A stretch of DNA of 64,000 nt from Apteryx mantelli. Lineage: Eukaryota; Chordata; Aves; Apterygiformes; Apterygidae. The stretch is from NCBI RefSeq assembly GCF_036417845.1, contig NC_089980.1, forward strand, positions 134,256,516 to 134,320,515, given 5' to 3'. The notes beneath the pieces were generated by a model. It made no database searches. It worked only from the letters and a program-made list of their open reading frames with translations, and was not told where the DNA came from. Each line of letters starts with the position of its first letter. Within the stretch, counting starts at the first letter, position 1. Both the position numbers and the translations under genes were made by a program. Shown in pieces: positions 35,560-47,799 of this stretch.

Positions 35560-37511
35560 CATTACCTGGTCCAAACACTATTTATGACATATCAGCTGAA
35601 ATTTATTAAAAGAAACTACAATTTATGCAATACAATAAATTTTCTAGAATAAATCCATTGAAATAGCACTTCAAACAGAAAAATATATTTGAAAGCACAT
35701 TTCACAAAACCAAAAAAATGCATTTTATGCCTTTAAAATTAAAAATAATGAAATGAACACTCTCCATTAATGATTGACAGCCTACACTAGCTCCAATGCA
35801 CTCCTATGTTGAACTACCTTGCACTCAAGATGTTATAACTAATAAAAAAGTAAGAAGTGTAATTAACCTCCTCCAACTGTTATCCATGTGTTATACTGTA
35901 AACAAGCCTGTTCCTAGGTCTCTTGTTTAACTTACAGGTAACACTGGTACATGAACAAAATGATCGATCCTTCCATTGTGACATTTATCCATTTTTATTT
36001 GGGCATATTCACTAAGATACAGTTTGTTACTGTATCATATACAAGTTGCTTTCAAATTATAATAAAAAAGGCAAGCTGGTTAATTGCTAAAAAAAATCCA
36101 TTTCATTTAAATATTTTATACTTTATTCCAGATATAGTTAGGTAATGATTTAAATCAATCTAATTTCTCTGGGTAATAAACTCTCTGAAATCATAATTAT
36201 TTAAATAATAGTCATTTTTGTACCTTAAAAGTCAGTACTAAATCCCTAGAAAGTCTTTATAGAAAAAGCTATAGAGCTATCTGTTAATTTTCTTCATAAC
36301 TCTTATATAACATATGCCAGCTGAAAGCCTCGAGATATCTCTCCACCATCATTTCTTGCTACAAAGTCCAACACACTTTTACAAATAACACTGACTAATG
36401 TAATATATTCATCCAAAATCACCATTATTGACTATAATAATCAGCCAAATACGTTGCTGAAATATTTAAATATTAGAATACATAAATAAGGATTATATAT
36501 TTTAATTGCTTATGAAGATTTTATTAAGTTCTGAAATTATAAGTCTTGGCATAATGAATTTCTTTTTTGATAAGCACAGAACATGACAAAAAAAGATTTG
36601 TCTTTTGCTCCTTATCGATTGAAAGTGGTGTGAAAATTATATCTTCAGGTCACCCTAGTGAACCTCAGACATCAGTAAATAGCAGGTGGAAAGGTGTCGC
36701 GGTGGCCAGTCCATCCTACCTGGTTCCTCTCAGGGAGCTGCTCAGCTTCACCAAGTGCTGTCTTGTCCCGAAACAACCGTTTTTATATATTCCTATTCTT
36801 GACAAAGCTGCCACAGACCAGTCAGTCAGTGACATGAGCTTCTCACCACGATTACTGGCAGCCCAATTGTCACTTCCCAGAAGCCAACGAGAAACGGAGA
36901 CTGCTCATGAACTCCCTCACCCTTCTCTCTGGAAAACGAGTTGGCATTTCTGGAAAACATGTTGCACCATCCTGGTTTGTGCAAGAGCCATTGAAGGTTG
37001 TGAAAAAAAAAAGCCTCTTGGGACATATACTGAAAACTGTTGGTTTGGCTCCAGTCGGGAACCTAATTCTACAGGGCTGTCGCACAGCCACAGTGCTTGG
37101 TGCTGACTGCAGAAAGGTCCTCTCTGAAGGAAGGAGAACCCCTCCACGGCAAGTGGCACATGGCAAGCCTCCAGCCAACATGGTCAGGCTAAGTAGTTAT
37201 ACTTGGAAAGCTCAGTCCTTGCACAAGACTTCCCCCTCCTGAAAAGAAAAGGAAAAGGCTTCAGGTGGTCATGTGGGTCTTGTGGGCTGTGGGTAGTGCC
37301 TTGAGATCAGAGAGGAGCTGAGAATGCAGCCCAATAGTTTGGGTAATCCTTTTGCAGCAACATAGTCACACAAAAGAGCACGTTTATATGTGCATCAAGA
37401 GTATTTTCCTATTTTCATGCGTCTACCACATTAGCAGTCTACTCACTGCAGAGGTGGAGCTGCATAAATAACTTTTATTTAAAACGTGAGTATTTCAGGG
37501 AGGCACCCACT
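35560..37511. other. AT-rich stretch and small GC-richer patch
   Basis: 35,560-36,550 is very AT-rich with no feature. 36,567-37,106 is open for 179 codons on the plus strand with overlapping frames on the minus strand. The translation has scattered cysteines but no domain, signal peptide or repeat match that I recognise, and I do not call it a gene. Confidence 0.45.
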
Positions 37512-37630
37512 TCACAGAATCACAGAACGGCTGAGGTTGGAAGGGACCTCTGGAGATCATCTAGTCCAACCCCCCTGCTCAAGCAGGGTCACCTAGAGCA
37601 CATTGCACAGGATTGTGTCCAGACACCCAC
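37512..37630 (-). mobile_element. CR1 LINE 3' end
   Basis: On the plus strand it begins TCACAGAATCACAGAACGGC, then the standard CR1 3' UTR (TTGGAAGGGACCTCTGGAGA and the CTAGTCCAACCCCCCTGCTC block). The element is on the minus strand, severely 5' truncated, and little diverged. Confidence 0.95.
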
Positions 37631-39920
37631 TTTCCAATTGACCAAAGGACACAGCCTCCACAAACACGTTTTGGTCAAACCACTCTCCTGTGGTCCCAGA
37701 GCATTTGGAGGAGAAACACTGGCAGCAGCACTGTTATCTCCTGGTCATCCTGGTTATCTCCTATCATGTGGTGACTACTACATCTCACAGGTGAGCCTAG
37801 AACAAGATGCTGTGTTTTAATTCTGTACATACTACTGAGAAACTAGAAAAAAACATGTCCTTGGGCTCCTGCAGCAGCTAGTTACATCCATCTACCCAGA
37901 TTAACTGCTTCCCAGGAGAGTGCAAGGAAGGGTTATTAGTGGAATTTGTCTCCTTTCCTTGCTTATCAGTACCCTTCTTCAGGCAAGAGTATGTAAATTA
38001 TTCTGACAACAAGGTTTTATGGATTTTCTTGTTAGTTTTACTGCAGTGTCTGCTCTGAAACAGGCCAGACTGCTTGGTAGCCCTTAAAACTCACTGTACC
38101 AAAGGTGCTGGAGAAGGGATGGTTGCTTTTTTTTGTTTGTTTTCCATGGAGAAGTGATGCTTCAGTAACATGAGAAGTGAAGTCTGAGTCCCACCAGCAT
38201 CAGCTGGATTAACTTTAGCATTTCATCTAAGCTATGCACAAACTTTTGTCAGACAGTGGAGACACCGTGTATTTTGCTGCTTGTTTCTGTATTATAGATT
38301 TTATGACTAGACATACACAACGGGTGTAACAAAAATTAAGATAGTTTTTGACTGAACTATAGAAAGTAGACTTTGAGAAACTTTTTAGGAGAGTAAAACC
38401 TAATTTGAATATTTTGCAACAGAACTGTACAGCTGGTTATCTTTCAGCTTAAAATGGGACATGAATTAACACTACCTTTATGTAAGTGGTAAACGATCTT
38501 GAAACTTAAATTAATATTCTTTTTACTTTGCTCTGTAGTATGCATGAAAATGTGTGTTTTGGGGGTGGAGGGATTTGTGGGCAGGTTTCTCCCAATCTTG
38601 ACTGACTCTCCAACCATGCAATGACCTTGAGGGAACTGCTGGTCAGGAATGATGCCATCCCATGCAGTGAACTGTGGATATAGCCTATAAACGCTAAATA
38701 AATGTATAGAGAGAAACACAGAATACAGGGCATGTTCCATTTTATCCTTTTCAGTTATCATGCAAAAACTCAGATTAAATAAGGACAGTGGCACCTAATG
38801 GTGAAGTTGTCTGCTCTCCGAAGATATTGGTAGCCTCACTTCAAAGGGGGCTGGCCAGCTGGCTGAGGCAGTAAGACAATAATTGGAGGGAATGGACAAA
38901 ATCAGAAAAACACATGATATCTTTGAAAAGACCCCATTCTGAAGTTAGAACATACAGCTGTAGTGAAGCAAAGGGCTCTTAGTAAACCAGAGTCTGTTGG
39001 AGAAGTTGTTCTACGAAATATACCTCTCTTCCTCACTTATCTCCCCAAGAAATGCAGATTTACATGAAGGGTAGTTGTGTATCATTGGGTAAGTCTGCAG
39101 TTGGAGAGGATCTTGCTCCTTCTTGATGAAGATGATGAGGAGGGAATGTTTGGACAATGCAATAATAATAAAAAATAGTAAAAAACGAGATTGAATGTAT
39201 CCCAAATTGTTAAGTTTTGCCTCCATTTTCTAGTCATCTTTACAATTTAATTTTGCATCAAAGCACAGCTACATTTTTCTTTTCCCCTGTGGCAGACCTT
39301 CTTAAATTATTAAGAAGAAAGAAGGGGAAAAAGGAAAATGGTGCAAAAGGGAAAAATGAGACCTACCTTCCTCTTGAAAGAATTAGGGACGGGTAACAGA
39401 TAGGCATATCTAGCCACGTTCTTGTTAGGTCAATAGTTCTGCTACCTCCTCAAAAACATGGATGTCCTCACTGAAATGCTGCATTAGACTGCTGCAGATG
39501 GCAGATGTGGTTCCTTTTGGTGAAATTTATATGGGAATAATTGCACTCAGTTCTCAGTGACTGAGCATTTTTTGCTGTGCTTTTAATCTGATATTCCCTA
39601 TATTGCTAGTATTGCTAAGCGCTGTGAATTACATCTGTCTAACAGGTAATAGAGGCAGGTCTAGGGATAAGGATTGTGGGAATTGCTTTGCCTCGGCAGT
39701 GGATGGGCAGCCAACAATGAGCATCTGGCAAGGTGGGAAACCTTCCCTTCCTTTAGAAATCACCAGTCTCTGTTTCAATAGCAGCCTGAAATTCTGTTTA
39801 CTTGGGTCCAAGTGATATTGTGACAGGAAGAAAACAAATGAGAGCTTTAACCACCCAGAGACAACTCTTACCTAATCACACTGCTAGGTAATTGATGCAA
39901 CATGCATATGTGTTTTACAG
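37631..39920. other. No recognisable gene or repeat
   Basis: Unique DNA between two CR1 copies. I looked for the missing body of the 41.7 kb defensin relic on both strands and found no cysteine pattern. Confidence 0.5.
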
Positions 39921-40430
39921 CACAGAATCACAGAATCACAGAATCGCTGAGGTTGGAAGGGACCTCTGGAGATCATCTAGTCCAACCCCCCTGCTCAAGC
40001 AGGGTCACCTAGAGCACATTGCACAGGATTGCATCCCGGCGTGTTCTGAATATCTCCAGAGCAGGAGACTCCACCACCTCTCGGGGCAACCTGTTCCAGT
40101 GCTCTGACACCCTCACAGGGAAAAAGTTTTTCCTCATGTTAAGATGGAAGCGTCTGTGTTTCAGTTTGTGCCCGTTGCCTCGCGTCCTGTCGCTCGGCAC
40201 CACTGAAAAGAGTCTGGTCCCATCCTCTCGACACCCTCCCTTCAGATACTTGTACACGTTGCTAAGATCTCCTCTCAGCCTTCTCTTCTCCAGGCTAAAC
40301 AGGCCCAGCTCTCTCAATCTTTCCTCATAAGAGAGATGCTCCAGTCCCCTAATCATCTTTGTGGCCCTTCGCTGGACTTGCTCCAGTAGTGCCACATCCC
40401 TCTTGTACTGGGGAGCCCAGCAGGTAGGAG
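39921..40430 (-). mobile_element. CR1 LINE, 5'-truncated, relatively young
   Basis: The minus-strand copy ends at a doubled CACAGAATCACAGAATC terminus and keeps about 510 bases. Its frame 40395-40009 is uninterrupted for 128 codons and carries the CR1 ORF2 C-terminal motifs [33 protein letters not shown] and [16 protein letters not shown]. This is the least decayed CR1 piece in the window. It is a dead-on-arrival 3' fragment inserted between AvBD8 and the AvBD7 side of the cluster. Confidence 0.97.
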
Positions 40431-41600
40431 CATTTTGTTTTAATTTTATTTAAGCAAGCAGAAATAAACACTGTGAATTCAAACAGGATGACAAGACCCT
40501 TTCCTCATATTTCCCTCTTTGTACCTGTATCACCTGCCAAGCATGGTACAAAACAGAGATCAGAGTTCATATATGAAAAAGGACTGTGATAAAACCTTAT
40601 ACTAAAAGACTGTATCTGTTAGTATACTTGTTGGTAAACTTGCTCTAAAATTCCTTAAATATGGTAATTAAACTATCCATTACACTATATTATTATTGAC
40701 TTTAATTATTGTTTGGGCTCTTTAAGCTCATTAAAGGGATGCATTTCCCTAATCTGTATCTTTGCAATTAAATATGTGCAACACATGAATTAATACTATG
40801 TACCAAAAGCATTTTGATAGTTATATTTCTGATTCAGTTTCCTCTCTCTGCATTGATGCAAAGGATATTGTGCATAGCCCTAGAAATCATGTTCATCTTT
40901 CTTTTATACAGAGAACACACACAGATACACATATATATTTTTATATGTCTGTGTATGTGTATGCATATGTTCATGATCTATAAGTATTATAAAAGAAATA
41001 AAGGCTCAGTTTTCTAAATTGTTTTATATTTTGTTTTAGCTAAAGAACATATGATTATAAAAGAATATTCTAGACTGTGATTTAGTCAGGAATAGTCAGG
41101 ATATTAATTTAAGAGATTGTTTATTTAAAATTACACACCTCACTTTTTATAATGATGGTAGTGCTTACTCTTTCATTTCTCTACAGTCCTTTTAGCACAT
41201 TCACACCAAAATATGTGTGTGCATACATATATACATGTAAATGCATGCATGTGTGTGTGTGTGTGTGTGTATATCTGCATATAAATTTGCTAATATGAAC
41301 AGGTTGAAGAACTCCTCTTATAAATGCCAGCTGACTTAAAGCAGGTATTTTTATCATGCATCATGCCACAGATTCCTGTGCTCAGTAAATACCCAGGGCT
41401 CAATTCATTTGCTCACACTCGGGCATGAAGTGCCATCGGAGATGCCCTTGGTGTCCCACTGGCCGCCCGGTGCTGCTCCAGCAAGGCTTGGGTCTCCTCA
41501 CTCCTGCACCTTATCTGCCTGTCCCAGGTGGAGATCTCACCAGGGCACTGCACGTCGCTCTAGATGCCTGTGTGAGAGCACCTGAATTAAGCCCTGTGAG
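40431..41600. other. AT-rich spacer with dinucleotide repeats
   Basis: It contains alternating ACAC/ATAT stretches at 40,910-40,970 and a (GT)10 run at 41251-41270 flanked by ATGCATGC and ATAT. No gene seen. Confidence 0.6.
41251..41270 (+). repeat. (GT)10 microsatellite
   Basis: Ten GT units within an alternating purine-pyrimidine stretch (41,215-41,275). Confidence 0.95.
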
Positions 41601-41669
41601 TCTATATATCATCTCCTCCTTGCTGAGACTTACCTCTGATGACAGGGAGTCCCCAGCCAGCTTTAAGCC

Positions 41670-41765
41670 ATGAGGATCCTTCACCTGCTCTTTGACGTCC
41701 TTGTCTTCCAGTGTCCTATGTGCAAAAGAAGGGAAGGGCAATGGACCTCTAGTACAATCGCCTGA
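41670..41765 (+). pseudogene. Relic of a beta-defensin signal-peptide exon
   Basis: The sequence AGCCATGAGGATCCT around the start is shared with AvBD10 and AvBD7. It reads MRILHLLFDVLVFQ, then turns to a non-signal sequence, with a stop 32 codons from the ATG. In alignment with its paralogs it has lost several codons of the leucine core. No GT donor sits at the usual place after 58 bases. A TATA-like CTATATATC lies at 41602-41610, about 65 bases upstream, so promoter and exon were copied together. No cysteine-rich second exon was found within 5 kb on this strand. It could be the remnant of an AvBD6/7-like or other neighbour gene. Confidence 0.8.
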
Positions 41766-42636
41766 CATCTATCCTCACGGCACATCCGCGGTTTGCAAAA
41801 GTGGCACGAAATCCAGCCAGGGAACAGTCCTGTTGCCAGTTCACTGTCCTTGGACGGCCCTGTGGAAACCGGCCCAGAACTGACTTGGCAAAAACCCGTC
41901 TGGGAGTCACGATTGCCACCTGGTGTTTTCTTCAGCAATGCTGACTGAGAGCTGTTTCCTGCGCCCTCCCAGCACGGTAGCGGGGCTGCACCTCTTCCAC
42001 CCACAAAGACACCCCAAGCTGACCATCTGGAGATGATGCAGGCAATAGAGGGCTTGCCGCCTGCTTTCAAAACCGTTGAAATACGTGCACAAACATGCTT
42101 GGCTGGGAAACAGAGAGCAGGAATTAAATTTCATCTCTGCTGAGCAGCAGTAATATTTATCTGTGCTTCACAGATTGTATTACAAAACCAGGCTTTATTC
42201 CATATAGGGAAATTACACAGCTGAGACCAGAAACAAGGTTTAAATAAGCCAAAGGTGGACATCTGAGCTGCCTTTCAGTTCAGTGCATTCAGTACAAAGC
42301 TGACAAATGGTGGTGAGGAAGATATTCCCAGCACTGAGATGTCTCAAAATCATCCAGTCCCACAGAGAGAAACAAGGTGCTTCGGTCCTGTTCTTTGCCC
42401 AAGCGTGGCATCCCTCCCAGGCTGCTCTGCCCTGGCTCCCCCCTCTAGGGCAAGATTTATGATCCTGCTTGTTATACGAGCCAGGAAGACTAAAAACCAC
42501 AGCAGCAGCCACTATGGGAAGTCGGTGATGCAGGCAGCTCTCTGACACCATCCCTGAAACATGCAGCAGGCACTCGTGCGCTGAGCTCTGGCTCCCCACT
42601 GCCCGTTCAGAGATGGGTTCGCTGGTTAATGAGCTC

Positions 42637-42662
42637 AAACCTCTCTCTCGAGAGAGAGGTTT
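42637..42662. repeat. 26-base perfect palindrome
   Basis: AAACCTCTCTCTC followed directly by its exact reverse complement GAGAGAGAGGTTT, with a XhoI-like CTCGAG centre and no spacer. Confidence 0.97.
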
Positions 42663-45540
42663 CCACTGACCATGCACACAGCTGCATGCACATCTGCAAC
42701 AACAGCGCTGTGCACTGGCTGTCACAGGCGAACAGGGAATTCAGCAAGCGGGACATGCCAGCAGCATTTACCCTTTCCTACTTACTCAGGTCTGTAGAGT
42801 TATCATAAGGAATATCTTTGTGCACATTTCTCCTTGCCTCATGAGAACCTATATTTCAATTTATTCTGTAACACTTTTATTTGTATTACAGCGGAACAGC
42901 CTCTCACAGGCACAGTTGCTGTAAAGGGTAAATCGAGGACTCCACAAAGGGGACATCAAAAAATTTTAGGTTCCTCCTCTCCCTTTAGTCCAACATACTC
43001 TTAAGCATTTTTACACACATGGCCCAAGTCAAGGGCAGCAACTGCTCATGCAGTTTCTCCACTGCTGTGGTTCTGCATTGCATGAATCTGGAACAGTCCC
43101 AGCACCTTTTAAAGCAATCTGCTGTAACCAGACAGTCCCTTGGCCCTGCTGCTCCAGCCCAACATCACCAGTGCAGTAATAACTGTCCCTGAAACTTGGT
43201 GTCACTCAGCTCCCATCTCCAGTATCAGCTTTATCCAGAAAACTGGTCTTCTGCCCTGTGCAATTTCCCTACAAGTCCACATTGCTTTTTTTTCAGGCCA
43301 CGCATTTTTCTGAAGGGAACAGGATAGACACTGATGTTCAACTGTCAATACGGAAAGCAACAGGAAAGAAACCAGATAAAGTCTCCAGGGGAAGGACCAG
43401 GAGTGCAGCTTCTCTTGGTCAGGCTGCAAGACTCTGAGGGCAGCAACCTCCAAAGGTTGCATTTTGTTACTTGAAAAAGAATAGCAAAGTACTTTTGCAA
43501 CTGGAAATTATTCATGGTAGGAAGGTGCATGTGAGGAGAAGGCTGTAAAAGAAGGATTCATCAAATCAAAATAACCCCTCTTCAGTAATCTTCCCTGAGT
43601 GGTGGTGGTGGTGGGGAGTTTCATTTAAAATTGTCACGTGGTGCAAAAATAAACACTGTGGGACAGGGTATGTATGAAACAAGAAGGAAATGAGCTGAAG
43701 GGAATAGTTCAGTGTTATTTTTCTAAAGGTTTTACTGTATTTCTCTCTCTTTCTCTCTCCCTAAACCCCTCTGTGATCCTCTGCCACACCCCAGGTTTCA
43801 GCGTTCTGTGACCCAGCACTGAAAAAATCCAGCTGCGCTACCATGGCCCAGACTGCCGAAAAAATAAGTTGTGAAAAAAACTGTAACAAATTCTCTAGAG
43901 CTGTGCAGGAAAGGAAAGGCAAAAGCACAGACAGAAGCAGGGCTGCTGAGAGGGGATCGCTGGAAGCTCAAGGATTCAAGAGGGAAACCATCAACATAGA
44001 AAAGTTCCTCTCTTTGCACCGGCTAAAGTCTGAAAAAAAATGACCCCAAAAGTATGGTGGCATAACTGAGGGATGAGAGGTAAATTACCAGTTCCTTCTT
44101 CTCTCTCCCAGGATGGAGCTGTCATGGTCAGCCTGGGTGCAAGGCAATCTGGTAATTTATCATCAGATTGGTCATTTCCCCCTGTTGTACTCACTGTTTT
44201 AAGTGCAGATGTAATTCACATCACCTCAAACTTGAGGTAGGATGCTCAGCTGCATGCTGGGAATTCAGAAGAAGTACTTATGCTAATCATGAGTAATTGG
44301 GCAATGCCTCTGCGAGGCTGTCAAGATGCCTGGTCTGACCCCTTGCGGTGTTCCCTTACTGGCTTTAGAAAAATTCCAAGTCCTCCTGACTGTGGAAGTA
44401 AGTTGGACACAAGTGTGGCCAGAGGAACAGGTTTATTTTGCTTCTCCAAGCTGCACTGATCAGAGGTAAAGCCCAGCAAGGAGCCCAAAGCAGCTCCAAG
44501 CACCTGGTTTGTTTTGCTTGAAATTCCCTTTCCCCCACGCTTTTTACCCTCCCAAATAAGCAACCTATACCCATTTTACTGTTTTTCCTTTCTCCGTCCA
44601 AGGGAGATACTCCCCTTCACATCTTTTTTCTGTTAATTTCTCCCGTTATTGTCATATTACTTTAGCCCTGGCTTGAGGTTGGCCAACAACTTTTGACCTT
44701 CTGTCATCTGCAATATCCTGCAGTTTTTCATGTTACTTCATGGTTTAACCTTGGGCCAATGCTGGCCATCCATATGCAGACCTTTACAATCTCCATGGCT
44801 TTACAGCCCCATGCAATTATTTTTCTCTTTTTTAAATATCCATGCATTATTTCTAATTTGGTCTTGCCCAACAGCTCCAGGCAAAGACAGGTCTCTAGTG
44901 TCCTTCACGGCAAGCCGGAAGAAGTGAAACAAGCTGGGCCCAGCTCTGATACAACAATAACAGAAGCATTAAAAAAGAATTAAGAAAGGACTAAAAATAA
45001 ACAAAACTTAATTTCAACCCCTGTGATGCATGGTTTGACTTTTTTAAGTTGTTGGCTCACAGGCGATCATATATTTTTTGCGGGGAGGAAGAGGTTAGAG
45101 GGCAGTGGCTGAGCAGAAAGGAGAAATATGCCTGCAAGAGTCATCATCCTGCCGATGGGTCCTTGCACCACACCTGGGAGTAACTGAATTTAGGTGAACT
45201 TCTGAAGCAGACAGTGGGGTAGGCAGAGACCCATCCAGAGGAGATCAGCTGGTACAGGAGAGTGGGAAGCTCACAAAGAGACAGGGACCAGACATCTGGT
45301 CAGGATGGGGATGGAGGAAGAGCGGAAAGAAAGACTCTTTCTTGCTGACCCAGAAAGGGATGATGTGGTGTTTCTGACAACCAGAAAACTGCACAAAGAC
45401 GCCCGACTGAAAGCAAACCTGGAAGAAAGGTTTTCTCACTGGTGGACACAGTGAACAGGGAGATCTGCATTTTCTCCATGCCCCAAATCCCCTCATTCTA
45501 TTTTGTGTTCTAATAAAATCAACATTAGAGATTCAGAGAC

Positions 45541-45576
45541 TTCTTTTTTTTCCTTTTTTTTCTTTTCTTTTTTTTC

Positions 45577-45607
<31 letters not shown>

Positions 45608-45615
45608 TTTTTTTT
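45541..45615 (+). repeat. Long T/C polypyrimidine tract
   Basis: 75 bases of T with scattered C (TTTTTTTC-type units) ending in 16 T and then GTGTGTG. It is a pure pyrimidine strand. It may be the reverse complement of an expanded poly-A tail or simple repeat. Confidence 0.95.
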
Positions 45616-46609
45616 GTGTGTGTTCACTGAACAAGAAGGTGCTGCAAATTCTGCCTTTGTGATTTGGCTGACTCGATGGTCTGTCATGTGTTTAAAAGCA
45701 TGTAGCTGGCCTACCCACATCTGTCGCTGCCCTGGAAAAAGAGGCAGACCACCTCAGCAAGGCTTCTCACGTGTGCTGCCCAGCCTCCCTAACCAGGCTA
45801 GTGGGGTTCAGTTAAGCCACTTGGATTGTATGGAATTTGCTGCCAATAAAGATGCCACATATACCCGGTAGAGGCCAGAGTTCTTCATATAATTTAGGCT
45901 TAGAGCCAAAGCACTTGTGAAATAGCAATGGCTGCATCTGTGTCCCAGAAAGGAGTAACAGCAAAAGCATTTATGGCTAAGCTAAGCATAAAATCTTGAC
46001 AACCTTTGAAGTACATATATAGTGTCTGAATGTCTGTATATACACTTATCCATGTATAATATGTATATGCAAATATGCACACATATATAGAGATAGAATG
46101 CATGACTTCTGACTGCTATTTCAAACTAGAAAGACTAGAAATTTCTTCTTAATAACCTGCTTATCTTTTTTAGAGAATTTGGAAAATATATATGAGGTCA
46201 GCAGGAGTGCTGGTTATCCTACAAGAGTCTGGGCAGCCTGAGAAAGATTGAATACAAGCTGATATCAGAAAGGACAACAGAAAAAAATTAAGAGTAATCC
46301 AGGGAGGAAGCAATAGAGGTGAAAATGCGATAAATGATAAAATTTCACACTAAAGATGTATACATGTTGTAATTGCATATAGTGTTATACACTAAACTAT
46401 GTAACTAATAAGCTGAAAAGAAATCAGTACTTCTTCTGTTGTCATGGAGAAAAGACAACCAGAAGCTTAGACATAATGGACAAAATGTTATGAAGGAATG
46501 TTATGGCTGCAAATTAGACAATTAAGCTGCACACAGAACACGGAATAAGGAGCCTGGAGGACCTAAACAGCAGGCATTGCATTTCCCAGGTATTTTACAT
46601 AACCCTGTG

Positions 46610-46860
46610 GCCTAACGTATCTTGCACAGTCTAGGATGGCACAAGATGGATTGCACAAAGATCTGGGGATTTGCGGTGAAAACAGTCTCAAAGAGGAGCA
46701 TCCTTTCTCATTGGAGAACACCAAGGCGGAGGACAAATTTGACTGGAAAAGGCTTTTTCATTGGCCCTTGACTGCTCTGGCGTCCTTCCCAAGCCACTAT
46801 ATAAAAGGGGGTGTTGGGGCCTGGGGCACCCCCTGGAGAAGAGACAGACAGCAAAGGTGA
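46610..46860 (+). promoter_or_regulatory. AvBD7 promoter and non-coding first exon
   Basis: TATATAAAA at 46798-46806 is followed about 30 bases later by the probable transcript start and a short leader ending GAGACAGACAGCAAAG|gtgatc at 46856. The next acceptor is tctcctcattacag at 47771, 29 bases before the ATG. The block shares TGGCCTAACGTATCTT and several shorter matches, in order, with 54728-55030 upstream of AvBD2. This argues that it is a real, duplicated regulatory unit. Confidence 0.7.
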
Positions 46861-47487
46861 TCCTCCATCTCCTCCCCTGGTAACTATTTCTGTGCCTGGT
46901 TCTGGACAGCACACTCACCTGCCTATCTTTATACACTCCTTATTCTTTCATTAATCTCCAATCTAACAAGTGTTCTGCTTTCATTAACCCCTTCCACCTC
47001 CTTACTCCAGAGAGTACGGTCAGTCTGTACCTGTCCCACAGAACTGTGGGTTGCTTGCAGAGTTTGCAGGAGGGAACTGTGTTTGCTGACTTCCCGGGTG
47101 AGTAGAGAGAGGCCTCAAAACCTTCATTCTAGACATCAGAGATAGACAGCTCCTGTCATTTAAGAAATGGCTAGCTTCCTAGAAAGGGGTGTCTATCCAG
47201 CATTGGAGTTCAGAGTTGCATTTTGAGCTGTATATCTTATCCAAATTCAAGCTGCATTTTGAGTGAGTTGTTACCTGAATTGATGCTGAAAAGAAATAGA
47301 TATCCTTTCTGGACTATCATGTGGATAATTGTTGACTCAGTCTATGAACACTTTGTGAACTACAGCAGAGTATAGATGAATAATTCAGGGATTGGTCTGT
47401 GTTGGTTCCAGTATAACCTGTCTGGTGTTGTACAAGTCTGGAATATTGTTTTGTAATGTAAGAAGACTGATAAGATATTTTAAAAAA

Positions 47488-47650
47488 TCACAGAATCACA
47501 GAATAATTTAACTTAGAAGGGGCTGTGGAGGTTGCCACTCCAAATCCTTGCTTAAAACAGGGCCAATTAGATCAGGTTGCTTAGAACTGTGTCCAGTGGA
47601 TTTTTGAATACCACCAAAGGTGGACTTTCCACACTGGTCCTCATTCAAGT
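47488..47650 (-). mobile_element. Old CR1 LINE 3' end
   Basis: On the plus strand it begins TCACAGAATCACAGAATAAT, then a diverged CR1 3' UTR (AGAAGGGGCTGTGGAGGTTG, AGGTTGCTTAGAACTGTGTCCAG). It sits in the 5' UTR intron of AvBD7, antisense to the gene. It is much more diverged than the copies at 37.5 and 39.9 kb. Confidence 0.85.
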
Positions 47651-47799
47651 ACATTTTATTTTAACATGTACAATTTTGGTCAAGACATGTTTTAAGCCGA
47701 TCCTCATCTCCCAGTCAGGAGGGGACCCTCTATTCAGCATCTTTTGGTCTTGGGGTCTCTCCTCATTACAGACAAGGAATCCACATCCCAGTTACAGCC

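Larger units (their letters stand above)
41766..46600. other. Spacer upstream of AvBD7
   Basis: GC-richer to about 43.5 kb, then ordinary. It contains a 26-base perfect palindrome (42637-42662), a (GGT)-type short tract at 43,603-43,616, a TC-rich tract near 43,740, and the long T-rich tract at 45,541. Frames up to about 160 codons exist on both strands, but none shows a known domain. Confidence 0.5.

Noticed and set aside
36567-37106. 179-codon plus-strand frame in otherwise AT-rich DNA
   Set aside because: No domain or repeat match that I recognise, and overlapping minus-strand frames of about 100 codons exist. Not enough to call a gene or an element.
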